A stretch of 55,907 nucleotides of DNA, taken from the NCBI RefSeq assembly GCF_001186125.1, contig NW_014040262.1:14567-70473 (forward strand). The letters are read 5' to 3'. This stretch comes from Sphaeroforma arctica JP610. Its lineage: Eukaryota > Opisthokonta > Ichthyosporea > Ichthyophonida. Below the pieces are notes generated by a model. It was not told the DNA's origin, ran no database searches, and saw only the letters and a program-made list of their open reading frames with translations. A program made the translations under genes and the position numbers. Below are positions 1-10,982 of this stretch, in pieces. Numbering within the stretch: the stretch's first letter is position 1; each line of letters opens with the position of its first letter.

Positions 1-1308
1 GTTTTGGATTGCAAACTTGCACAGTATTCATCTCTATTATACTTACTTCGTGAAGGTTTCGTGTTTAGGCTGATTCATATCTAGAGACGTTTTTGTCCGA
101 TCCGGTATGAGAATTCTTCATTGACCACCATTTACCTAAATACATATGTATTTTACAAATACGCAGCTCAGATTTCTATGCCCAAAATTGTGGTGAGCAG
201 CGGTGTCTGCAAAGAATGTTTTTGACTCTATTATTATGTATTTAGCGTTGAACCACACAATTTTGAGGGTAATTCAGAAATTTTAGAGGTAATCTTAAAA
301 ACTTTTGTTACCCTCAAGCGGTCAAGCCCCCAACAACTATTTAACAAAAAGGGGCCTGGCCGCCTCTGGGGCCAAGGGCCAAGAAGTGTGAGAAGGTTGA
401 TTAGAGATTACAGTACATATTATATATATGCTTTTTGTTTTAAAAAAACCCCCCAGTTGAACCGATAGTCCGAATCACTGAATCACTCTGAATCTCAGAA
501 TCCTGAATCTCAGAATCAGAGGGAATGAGAGATCCTCAGACCTCAAGTCCTCAGGCTCAGAATAATCAATAAATATATACTTAAATATATACTTTGTTCC
601 AATCTATTAACTCTCATATAGCCTAATTTAGTATTGATACATGGATAAATATATGACAAAAATATCACTCACTCAGAGACTCTAAGTCTCAAGAAGTCGC
701 AAGCTTTTTCTAAATACATGCATGATGCTTTTTTCTTCTTCAAAAGTGTCATTGATGACTAGAGTATGAAGTATCGAGTGTCTACTGTCGAGTCTCGACT
801 TATTTCTGCCATCCTCCCATTTCCATGAGGGTACGTACGACATATGACCAAATCGTTATTATGCATATAGACGCTGTACCGTTAACCGTGTACTATTGCG
901 AAGTTCTACAATGTCAGACAAGTCGAATACAATAATATACTTCTGTAGATATATACGTTGTCTTAGATACCGTCAAATACATTTATATTTATATGAATGT
1001 CTACTTCTTGTACAACATCTATATATGAATATCACAGTATTGTATCTTCATATGTATCTAGATGGGCACAAAAGCATAAATATATATATATATATATATA
1101 TATAATATACTATATACAATACAATATAACAATATAGTAATATAATACGAAGAAAAAAATTATATATATATAAATATATATATACTAAAAGTGATCATAT
1201 GTACAACCGTATAGCTTTTCTTAATGCATACACGCACTACGTATACACGCACTACGTATACACCTACATATATACACACATATACACATGTGCATACACA
1301 CACACATT

Positions 1309-1352
<44 letters not shown>

Positions 1353-2600
1353 AATATATATGTGTGTGTGTGTGAGTGTGTGAATATATAAATATTCATA
1401 TAATTACATAAATATATATATATATAAATATATAATATGTGTGAATATATAAAAATACACGTGTATATACGCGTGTTTGAAAATATGTGAAACAAACATT
1501 AACACACATCCTTATCTTTGCAGAAAAATACACATAATATAGAGGATTTCACACAACCATACGATATTTGGTGAAAACATGCTTGCAATGATACCCACTC
1601 GTCCACCTTCTTTTATTTTACATTCGACAGAGGAATATTAACATCGCATGAAACAGACACAAATTCGTCCACATTTTATCCTACATCCTATACCGGGTTG
1701 TATTTGTTCGCAAAAGAACGAAATCACATCCATTACAGACGGAAAACGATAGGTATGCATATAAATATTTACGTGTTACAAAATTGCGTGAATATGTGCA
1801 CACCACACACACAATACATAAATATATATATAAATATACGTGCACACGTACGTATCTAGGGTAATAGACTCCTAAAATAGTTTGGAGGCTATGAACGTGT
1901 ATACGTGTATATATGTGCGTGTGTATAATATTTGAGCGCGTGAGAAATTTGTGTTTACAGATGTGTATAGATACAATTATGGAAATAAAGCGCTCATACA
2001 TCTCATAGGATTTCTCATCACATTAATTTCGTGAAAGCATCCACCGATGTAAAACTTTAAACATCCACCTGCCAAGATGTTTTATTAAATTCGTACAGTT
2101 GATAGAATGGAATTCAACAGTTGGTTTGTACCACGTATTCTCCCGGATTTTCTAAGGTTTCATCTATGTGTAGCTATGAATCTGTGACTCAAGGACAAGA
2201 CGAAAGATTTAATAGCCCTCTGTGGTATAAAAAAAATAGCAATCGACGTGTGAGTGTGACTTCATTATAGACGTCAGAAGAGACCCCTTTTTATTTTTAA
2301 AGCGGTAGAACATACACCGGGGGGGGTCACAGGCACAGCCGCACGGCGCACAGGGAGGGCACAGGCCAAAAGACTCACAGACCACAGAGGCACAGACCCT
2401 CAAACTCACCAGCTCACCACACCACTCCCCGCGAGTTTAATGTCTACGGGAAGACTTGAGAGTTGAGAGTTGAGACTGAAGAGAGTCTGATTAATTTCAC
2501 TGATGTTTTTTTTATTTCTGTTTTTTTACCAAAAGAGGTTTATAAATAAACGTTCGATTATTTATTTATAGACACGACAAATTTGTTCCAACCTTCGGCA
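1..2600. other. AT-rich intergenic DNA without a recognisable gene
   Basis: I see no gene in this stretch. The open frames are short, AT-driven and show no family motif or convincing splice sites. The DNA is rich in A/T runs and simple repeats, including diverged GAATCTCAGAATC-type words around 470-545 and TA/TG microsatellites from about 1,076 to 1,440. From about 2,580 the composition becomes more GC-rich, which may be the promoter side of the gene starting at 3,206, but no specific element can be named. Confidence 0.6.
1076..1440. repeat. TA / TATG / TG microsatellite cluster
   Basis: Runs of (TA)n occur at about 1,076-1,108, 1,160-1,185 and 1,316-1,352. They are mixed with ACAC/TATACAC words at about 1,225-1,310 and a short (TG)n run at about 1,362-1,376. 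This is a simple-sequence tract with no coding signal. Confidence 0.85.
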
Positions 2601-3205
2601 GCACAGCAGCACGTGCGCTCGTTGCCCCAAAAATCGTACACAAAACGGTCGTCCGTCGATTTGGGTCACAGCTGCGTCAAAAATTAAATATAATGAAAAC
2701 ACACTACCTACAAACGAGAAAAAAAATATCACACTACCTACTGTAATCTTTATCTACTAATATTGTAAATTCAGTTCCGAAAGTTGCTTTGGAACATCTC
2801 AGGCATCTGGGTGAGCTTTGGCTGACGTCCTGTGTGACCTGTGGTTTGTGTTGCCAACTGATCTTGGCGATTACGACAGTTGCTTGACAGCGAAGGAGGC
2901 TGGTGCCTGGTGGTGCCCGTTTGGGGTGGTGACTGTGTGTCCTCACGCGATTGTAGTGGGAAGCGTGTGGCGTTGTGGTGTGTGCACCGGTGCATCTACA
3001 TCGACATTGGCCGTGTCTTGACTTTCACTCGACCACCCTGTCTTTGTGTAGACTGTAGAGTGTTGTTGCTTTAGACGTGACGATTCGTCTTTACTCTTTG
3101 CCTTGGCCCGAACACCAACCTTCTTGATTGCGCAACCCGCAGTGCAAACATTTCGAATCGTTCCATGTCTGTTCAAGCTCTCAATGCAAACACCACACAT
3201 ACATT

Positions 3206-6200
3206 ATGAACGAACTAGAAAGTCACTATCCGTTGGATCAGAATGTCAACGTTGACGAAGTCATGGGGCACGACCATCCCTTACAGTCACATCAGCAGCA
3301 CGAAGATGATGGGACAGGTCCACATCACCCGGGTGTGGTGGCCCTTTACCAGGAGCATCATCCGCAATACGAGCACGAACTAGGCTATGGGCGCTCGTAA
3401 GTACTACTACAACTGCTTGTTTTCTGGTTTTTAAGCGCATCAGCTTGTTGCTAATATGTCTCACAAATCCAGCAATATTGTATCTTTATATTTTGGGCTT
3501 GTTATCGATTCAATTGGTATCATCCGAATCTAGTCGCACGCAATCCTGTATGCGTTCTGGCGGATCCGCGTCTCTTTCAAGTGCTGTGGATTATTCTTTG
3601 CATGAACGCGGTCACAGACTATTGCTAGTATCTTTATATTCATAATTGTGTGTTTTTGTTATTTGTTAACCATGCTTGTCCAAGTTGTACAGTATTTGTG
3701 AGTTTTGGTTTGCGGTCGAGCTGTGTGTCTCTGCTATATATAGTTTGTAGATTGGTGTCGTCTGTTGTCTGGGTCTATCTTATTACGCAAGCAGTTTTCT
3801 GGGCGGAGTTAGTAAGTACAAGCCTCTGGCACCTTGTTTTGCCTATTCCTGTCTCACTGGTATACTTGTGCTCGCTGCTATTAAAGTTTAAACTCGCTAG
3901 CTACATTTGTGGCTGGCCTACATCTCAAGGTGCAGACCGTTCAATAGACCAGTGTTTGCAGCTGGTGCAAGGAAGGCATTGGTGTAGCAGTATTTTGCAC
4001 AAACACACTGTTGTGTTTCCGTCTCTCTAAGTAGCTATCGTGTTTACTACACGCTCTTAGAATTGATGTTAGCGACACAGAAACCTTTCATACTCTTTAT
4101 CAAGATTATCAGCCGTTATGAGGTGTATCCTGAGTGCTTTAAGCTTCTTTAATGCGCTGCTGCTGGTACAACCTCATCTGTCACATTTATACTGCATTCA
4201 AATTCAAAGTCACTATTCGTTTCTGTACGCAAACTAAACTTAGACAATGCGGCTCAAGCCAACTCTATACGGAGCCACATATCTCATCACAATCGGTTTT
4301 CGCTGACTTCACTTTTCTGCACGCTTTGAACAGTGATCTGGTTCATGACGAGGTCGGTGCCAGTCCGTTGCTTCTCGAAGCACTAGACAATGAGCCCATG
4401 CAGTTTAACGGGCAACTGGCGCCACCCCTCAGTGTGTCGTTAGGCGATCAAGGTCAAAACTACATTGCCTCGCAGATGAGTTCGGAACTGGACGGGAACC
4501 TGGAGCAGCTCAATGAGGAGATCCACTTCGAGTTCTCGGGGCAGGCGCCGCTGAATCTAGACCATAACCAGGAGTTTGATAGCCACCTGAGTAGCACACT
4601 CAACCATCCCTTAGATAGCATGGATGGCGAGTTGGGTGGCGTGGGCCAAGATATGGATGTGCAGCCGATGGACCAGTCACGCCCGCTGTCGAAGGTGCAG
4701 GACTTTGGGGCGGACTACCCTCCGCTCAGCGCTGAGGCGGATGGCGATCAACAACACCACCACGCCCAGTACCAAGACGAGTTCAGGCAGCACTCCCAGC
4801 AGCAGCACGAGGCTCATGCACACGGGCCAGACCAGGGCTACCAACACAGCCCCCAGACCCAAGACGGCTACAGGCAGGAGCCATCGCAGATGTCTGAGGG
4901 ATACGACGTGCAGGGCCAGCAGTTGGAGCAGCCGAATTACACTCATGACCCGTACAACCAACACCAGGCACACCAGGCCTACAGGCAGCAGGAAGAGTTT
5001 CAGTCGTATAGCCAACTGCAGGACCAGCAACCGTATATGCAAGAGCAGGACCCGCCACCCTATAGTCAGCAACAGGAACCTTATAGTCAGCAACAGGACC
5101 AACAGCCCTATAGTCATCAACAGGACCAGCAGTCCTTTAACCAGCAACAGGACCAACAGCCCTATAGTCATCAACAGGACCAACAGCCCTATAATCAGCA
5201 ACAGGACCAACAGCCCTATAATCAGCAACAGGACCAACAGCCCTATAATCAACAACAGGACCAGCAGTCATACAACCAGCAGCACGATCAAATAACCTAT
5301 GGCCAAGAACATGAGGAGTATAGGCAGCACGCACAGCAGCTGCCACAGAACCAGCACCAGATACAGCAGGGTATGGGGGATCACCACGCCTCTAAACAAG
5401 ACTTAGACCAGTACGAACAGCCACACCACCCGCCTTTGATGGCGCATCAGATAGAGCAGGCCACCGAAATGCCTCCATTGACCAGTGACAGCCAACACCG
5501 GCCGCTGGGCGAAGAAGATCGAGATCATATGATGTTGCAGGTGGGAGAGCTGAACGAGCAGAATGACCTGCAGCAGTTGCATGCTCAGCAGGTATCGGAG
5601 GGTGTCCCACGCGCTGATGACATGAGCATGCAGCTGGACGACCAGGACATGCACTACAAGCATCTCCAAGCACAGGAGCCAAGTTATGACCACCAGGAAC
5701 CACACCAGCAACCGCATCAGCATCAGCATCAACAACAACAGCAGCAACCAGATGCACCACCGCAACAGCAACAGCAAACACACCAGCAGAGTCACAACGA
5801 ACAGCACGCGCACGAGGGTGCGGCACAGGGCCACCCGCAGACATATGCGCAAGTGGGACCTCACAAACGCCAACTGCTCAGCACACAAGGGTCGGCTACC
5901 AACTCGCCTGCACCTCAGGCGATAGACCTACAGAACCCCACTATGGGCCAGCAGTACCCCCTCACGGGACTACAGGACCCACCGCAGGCGCACGACCCAG
6001 CCAACCCCCAGACAACCATCCCCCCACCCCCACAGTCAGACGCACCCGCGCCACCACTGGGCGACATGGACGCACAGACGTTCAGGTCTATGCAGCTAGC
6101 ACAGGAAACCTACCGACAAGCACTGCTGCTGCAGGACAGTAACAGTGGCGGCGGACAACTCGCGCTGACGGAATACGCACCTGTCGCGTATGTGGACACA

Positions 6201-8933
6201 CAAGCCAATGGGATGGGCGGCAGTCATCAAAAACAGCAGCAGCAACAACAACCACAACAGCAGCCACAACCACAGACAGCCCAGCGATCGTCCCAGGTGT
6301 CGCTGGTGCAGCAGCAGTACCCCCACGCTAGTCGAGGCAACTCACACCCAAACGGCGTGCAAGCGAGCCCAGCGCAACCACAGGCGCAGGCACCAAGCAA
6401 TCACCAGCCATTGACACAGTCGTTTCAAGTGCAGCTGCAGGGGCCTAAGCACCTGGGTGCAGACTCGTCCAGCAGTCACCAGCAATCACAGGCACAGCAC
6501 CGCCCCCTGCAGCATGCCGAAGCACAGGGCCAGTCCCAAGCTCTGGTACTCTCGCAGCAGAACTCGATGATGCTCACCCAGCAGAACTCGTTACCTACCA
6601 AGCTGAAAAAGAAGAGCCGGGGCTATCGCACAGGCGCGGTGGTGTGCTACCAGGACTGGTTGCACGATGCCTCGCCAGATATAACACTGTGTTGTATCAA
6701 GTGTGGGGCTGACTGGAGGTTCCTGGAGGGTGTGGTCAAGAAGCAACACAAAGTGAAGATGGCCACCTTAGCCAACGGACAGGTGGTGGTGCGGCAGGAA
6801 CGACACCGCAAGTGTCTGGCGATGTGCAAGCCGCCCCCTGAGCACAAAAGCATGCAGGATTCACAGCTGCGGCATGCCTTCCAGAAGTGGTCGGATGCCA
6901 TGGCCACTCACCAGGCGCAAATGTATGTATCACGTACGTGGGAACATTTGCATGTGTGTGTGTCTCACTTACATGAGTATTTGTATGTACCACTTGCATG
7001 TTTATATGTATATGGATGTATCACTTGTATATGTGTGTGGAGGTATTGATTGAGAATGTCGGCGAGTGAGTCAGGGGTATGTGTTTTCGTTTGGTTGCCC
7101 TACGTCTGGTTTCTCCAGTTTCTATCGGAATCAAGACGTGCCTCACTATCTATCCCCTTTATTTTCATTCGAGAGCGCTCATTCATGCTCGGTTGCATAC
7201 TTTGGTAGGTGACAGTTATCCGTTAAGGTGTGGTTTTTGCATGTTTAATTCGGGAATTTATACGAAGATTAGTGTGTGGGGGGGGGGGTACTTCTGCGAA
7301 TTGGATTCACTCACACTGTGAAGTAGCTCCTAACTTTAGAAACCCTTCACTCACCCGTACTGACCCTCTCTTCATCTGTAGGTCCCAGGAACAGAAACAC
7401 ATCACTACGGTCCACGGGCATCAACAACACAAACAGAAAGCAACACCTCAGTCACAGATATCAGCACAGGCCCAGTTGCACCAATCGCAATCGCAGCAAA
7501 TGCAGCCGCTACACCTTCTCTCGAGCTCGGTCATCAGCCACGTCCAGACACCAATGTCAGTTCAGCCAGTCAACCACCTGGCACAGAACACGCGTGTGCC
7601 GTTGCAGCAACAGCAAACGCAACCGCAACCGCAACAACAGGAGCTGAAGCATCACCAGACCCAAACATACACGTTTACGCCAACGTACACACCACCGCAG
7701 CCCTATACACTACCACAAATAAGCGCTCAATCACAGGTACAAGCACAAGCACAGCCCGCAATTCAATATCAGCAACCACCGCAGCCCCAATACCAGAATC
7801 AACCGGCACAGCTGCAGGCTACTCGATTCCCAAGCCAACCGACTGTTCAAACGAAGGCAAACATGCCAGCAGTGACGCAGACCCCCGGCCCAATCCCACC
7901 AGTAACCCAGACGTATGCTACATCCCACACACAGCTCAACCAATCCCAGCAACCACAGGCAACATCGAAGCCACAGAATCAATATTCTGTCAAGAAGCAA
8001 CAAGCATCGCCACAAATCAGTCGGGTGGTACCTACACCGCAATATCCGCAGGTACACCCTCAATCACAGACGTATGCACAGCCGCTACAACAACAAGCAC
8101 CCCTACCACCACCGAATCAAGCGCCCACGCTTGTCAATGGGCAGCAACCTTTGTCACATATACTCGACCAAGGCAAGGCAGATCCGAGCTCAAACGCACC
8201 GCCCCAAACCCATGTGGTTTTTCCTCAGTCCGAAGTATCTACTCAGCAGAACGTGATTACTCCGTCTGAGCTACACAATACCGTATACACTCAGTCGATG
8301 CCATCAGCCACGCATAATGAGCAGATACTGACAGAGAAAGTGCAGGATAATCACATGCCGCAGCATACAGGGACGGCGTCGGTGCAGGAATCCAAAATGG
8401 CGAAGGGTGTATCACCGGAATCTTCACAGGCCACAAAACAGCAAGCAACAGTGCCGCTTAGTAAAATAGAGAGTTCTGCGCCTGAAAGACAACAGGAGGC
8501 ACAGTACCCTATACCACAAGCACCAGCAGCTTCCAACAATATACAGAGTCCGGTCCAGCAGCCAGGGACACATCAGCCAAGTGCTGCACCCCAGGTATTG
8601 GGTCTGCGGGCGCAAGCAGTTCCCCATCAAGCAGGGGTCAAAACTCAACGAACACAGACACCCTCCCAGCAAACCCAAGCACCTACACAGCAACCAATAG
8701 CACCCACCAAGCAACCAGTACTAGCTGCTCAACAGACACAGGTACCTGCTCAGCACACCCACGCAGCTAACCACTCCGCTAATCAGCAGATACCAACAGC
8801 TACTCAACATACACAGCCACTCGCTGTGCAGACCCAAGCGCCCTCCGCGCAAGTCGCTATAGGGACTCCGCCATTGCAACAGCAGGTACAAGCACAGTCT
8901 CACGTCCTAGTAGACTCTCCTGTGCAGGTATAG
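3206..8933 (+). CDS. Gln/Pro-rich protein with a Cys/His module, three exons
   Basis: The predicted exons are 3,206-3,396, 4,334-6,922 and 7,382-8,933, giving 1,443 residues. The donors are GTAAGT at 3,397 and GTATGT at 6,923, and both introns end in a pyrimidine-rich tract plus AG. Both junctions restore the frame with two bases carried over. The start is the first in-frame ATG, and its first exon (MNELESHYP...) is acidic and His-rich. Residues about 300-385 hold a 9-residue repeat of DQQPYNQQQ type. Most of the rest is poly-Gln, Pro and His, as in prion-like or transactivator-type disordered proteins. The only compact part is residues about 820-925, basic (KLKKKSRGYR) then Cys/His-rich (CCIKCGADW, later HRKCLAMC), which could bind zinc. 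I do not recognise the family. Nuclear or RNP-granule roles would be inference from composition alone. Confidence 0.75.
5082..5291 (+). repeat. 27-bp coding tandem repeat (about 7.8 copies)
   Basis: Seven full 27-base units and one partial unit are visible. Each encodes a variant of YNQQQDQQP/YSHQQDQQP. Because 27 is a multiple of three, gain or loss of a unit keeps the frame. A shorter 21-base relative sits just upstream at 5,061-5,081. Units differ mostly at the Ser/Asn and Gln/His codons. Confidence 0.9.
6606..6922 (+). other. Cys/His-rich module of the Gln-rich protein
   Basis: This covers residues about 820-927, at the end of exon 2. Seen directly: a basic lead-in, then VVCYQDW, CCIKCGADWRFLEG, a Lys/Gln-rich loop, HRKCLAMCKPPPEHK and a helix-like end (LRHAFQKW). 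Six Cys and several His with CxxC/CxxxC spacing suggest a small metal-binding fold. No named zinc-finger class fits by eye. Confidence 0.45.
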
Positions 8934-9154
8934 TACGCCTGAGAATGGCCTTGAGTGTGAACAGTGTTGATTGATCACCTTTTCTGGTTTGATGGAAGAA
9001 TAGTTAGTACCGTAACCTACCGTCTACGCCGTAGTAGAAGTTTATCAACAGCCCGAGTATTGTGCGCACAGCACATGACCTGGGGCCCACTTCGCAGTCT
9101 ATGGCACCGTAGGAAATGTCTCGCGAATTTAGTTAGCGCCCAATATATTGGTGC

Positions 9155-9160
9155 AATAAA
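9155..9160 (+). terminator. Candidate poly(A) signal AATAAA, Gln-rich gene
   Basis: An exact AATAAA lies about 220 bases after the stop at 8,931-8,933. A second AATAAA at 9,218 is an alternative. The choice cannot be made from sequence alone. Confidence 0.45.
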
Positions 9161-9871
9161 AAACCTCAGCGGCCTCAGGTCTCTGACGTCTCATTGATAA
9201 AGTAGTAAAATAGTTCAAATAAAGTGCTATTTCAAAAGCTAACGCTAAAGGTGTTGCTGAGACTCTTCTCCATTTTGACTGCAAAGCTGGCTAAACCGTC
9301 TGTGAAATAGCTGCCCCGAGCTTATATATATATAGGATGAAATCATGACTTGACGGTGAGAAAGAAGAATCCATAATCCGCAATTAAGTTACCAAGTACG
9401 GTTACCATACAAATTTATAGTATCGCATTGATGTTCTCATGCCGGTGTCAGAGTTGGCATACATGAGTGAGCACTCGGGTCTTAAGGCATCCAAAATGTC
9501 ACTTGTGTACATAAATATATACCGATTTCAGCAAACACCCTATGGCACAATTTTATCCGAATCTCGTCTGAAAGGTATTTGGTAAATTTTGAGTTAGGAG
9601 ACAGGTTTCCCACTCTATATACATGGGTTCTTTTGCATAATAGACCACCAAACAGATGCAACGAACAGAGAATAGCCAATAACGAAGCATACAAGGAAAA
9701 TTCGTGTAAGTAGCGACTCAATGTAAAAGAAAGGTACTGATCATGTAATTTATGTCTGCATTCCTCATATTTTAAAAATCCAGTTCTCGACTAATTCAGC
9801 AATTTCTAGGGCCCTCCCCTTATCTTTGTGTTATGAAGCGACGTCGGCGGAATAGTTAGTAGTTAGAAATG

Positions 9872-9877
9872 TTTAAT
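9872..9877 (-). terminator. Candidate poly(A) signal ATTAAA, senataxin gene
   Basis: The common ATTAAA variant lies on the minus strand about 65 bases downstream of the TAA stop at 9,942-9,944, the expected spacing for a short 3' UTR. Confidence 0.4.
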
Positions 9878-9941
9878 ACTCTAATTTTATAGTCCGTCCG
9901 TCATTCTGCAGCTCAAAAATATCGAGCGCTAGACATTCCGA

Positions 9942-10982
9942 TTAGCTCCCACTTCTCCTTCTATGCCTGTAATCGCTATCTCCGTCCAATGATCCTCCAC
10001 CGTCCCTTGATTCACGACACTCTTCTACAGTCTGTGTCCTACGTCTATTGGTATCGTAGGCATAATCTCGGCTGCTCCGATCCACTCTGCTTGTGCGACC
10101 ATTTTCGTTTCTCAGCTCTTCGTTATAGTGACCCTTCGAGTCCTGCACGATTGTTTTGTCTCTCCGCAAGTCTCGACTCCTAGTTTCAGAAAAACCCCTG
10201 TAGCCCTCACCACCACGAGACGCCGTTCGGCCAATTCGACTGTCTCTGCTCGGCCTCCTCTCTTTACTTCCTCTGCTCTCGCGCCCATTGCTGTCCTCCC
10301 ATCTCTCCATGTCTCTAGAACTCCTCTGTCGTTTGGGCGATCGTGTGCACTCAGATTTCTTCCTCACAGGACCTCGGTGGTGCTCCCCATCAATCTCTCC
10401 CTCCTCAACTCTCGCTTGTGCTGCATCTTTAGGCAAATGAATAATTGTTCCGTCTGTCGAATTTCGAGTCTCAATTGAATGCCGCGGTGCATTTCTACTG
10501 CAATCTTTATCCCGATTTTCAATCGAGGTCCGTTTTGTGCGTTTCCGATCATGGGTGTTATCAGCCACCTCAGTGCCTGGGCGTTTAGTTGAGCGTATCC
10601 TGTTCTCAGAGGAGCTCTCTCTGGCTTCACGGCTGCTAGAACCTCCACTGTTTCCTCTCCTAGACGTCTCACGGTTATCCAGAGGACGCGCATCTCTCAC
10701 CTCAGGGGAAGGTGTGCTGTCACGGCTACTGCACCCTCCTCCGCTACTCCTCGAGTGTCTGTTTCTCGTACCAGGAAGGTGTGTGTCTCGCACTGCGGAC
10801 AGACTCTTGTTTGAACCCCCAGACGATAACGCTCTGTAGCCTGCGATTGCGGCCTGAGCCTTAAGGTCGATTTCTGAGTCTTCCAGCATTGCGTTGGAAG
10901 GTGCAGGGTGTTTTCTAGAGTATTCGGACCAGGGCCGGCCATTTTTCATCAATACACGGTCACGAGCATCGTCCGCTAAATC
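9942..10982 (-). other. SETX: Senataxin last exon (43): RS/RD/RE-rich tail
   Basis: One 1,041-base exon encodes residues 1,683-2,028 plus the stop. After a short segment (DLADDARDRVLMKNGRPWSEY) it becomes rich in Arg, Ser, Asp and Glu, with many SRD, RRS and RES words and basic patches such as DRKRTKRT. These resemble nuclear-localisation and RS-like sequences. SEN1/senataxin C-termini also carry basic nuclear signals, but I see no residue-level homology here. Confidence 0.75.

Larger units (their letters stand above)
8934..9941. other. Convergent intergenic region with candidate poly(A) signals
   Basis: Two genes end toward each other here. AATAAA at 9,155-9,160 and again at 9,218-9,223 lie 220-290 bases past the Gln-rich gene's stop and can serve it. 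For the opposite strand, ATTAAA (complement of 9,872-9,877) lies about 65 bases past the senataxin stop. Nothing else is recognisable in this kilobase. Confidence 0.5.

Noticed and set aside
1681-2001. Minus-strand 106-codon frame rich in Tyr/Ile/His
   Set aside because: Made of TATA/CACA-type repeats in AT-rich DNA; no domain or splice support.
4677-5255. Minus-strand frame of 192 codons with LVLLLIIGL repeats, opposite the Gln-rich gene
   Set aside because: It is the antisense reading of the 27-bp repeat and Gln codons (CAG/CAA read as Leu/Val/Ile codons). The plus frame has fitting splice sites and continues across exons.
5392-5888. Two overlapping minus-strand frames of 150-160 codons
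   Set aside because: They are complements of Gln/His-rich codons with no start context, motif or splice continuity; shadows of the plus-strand gene.
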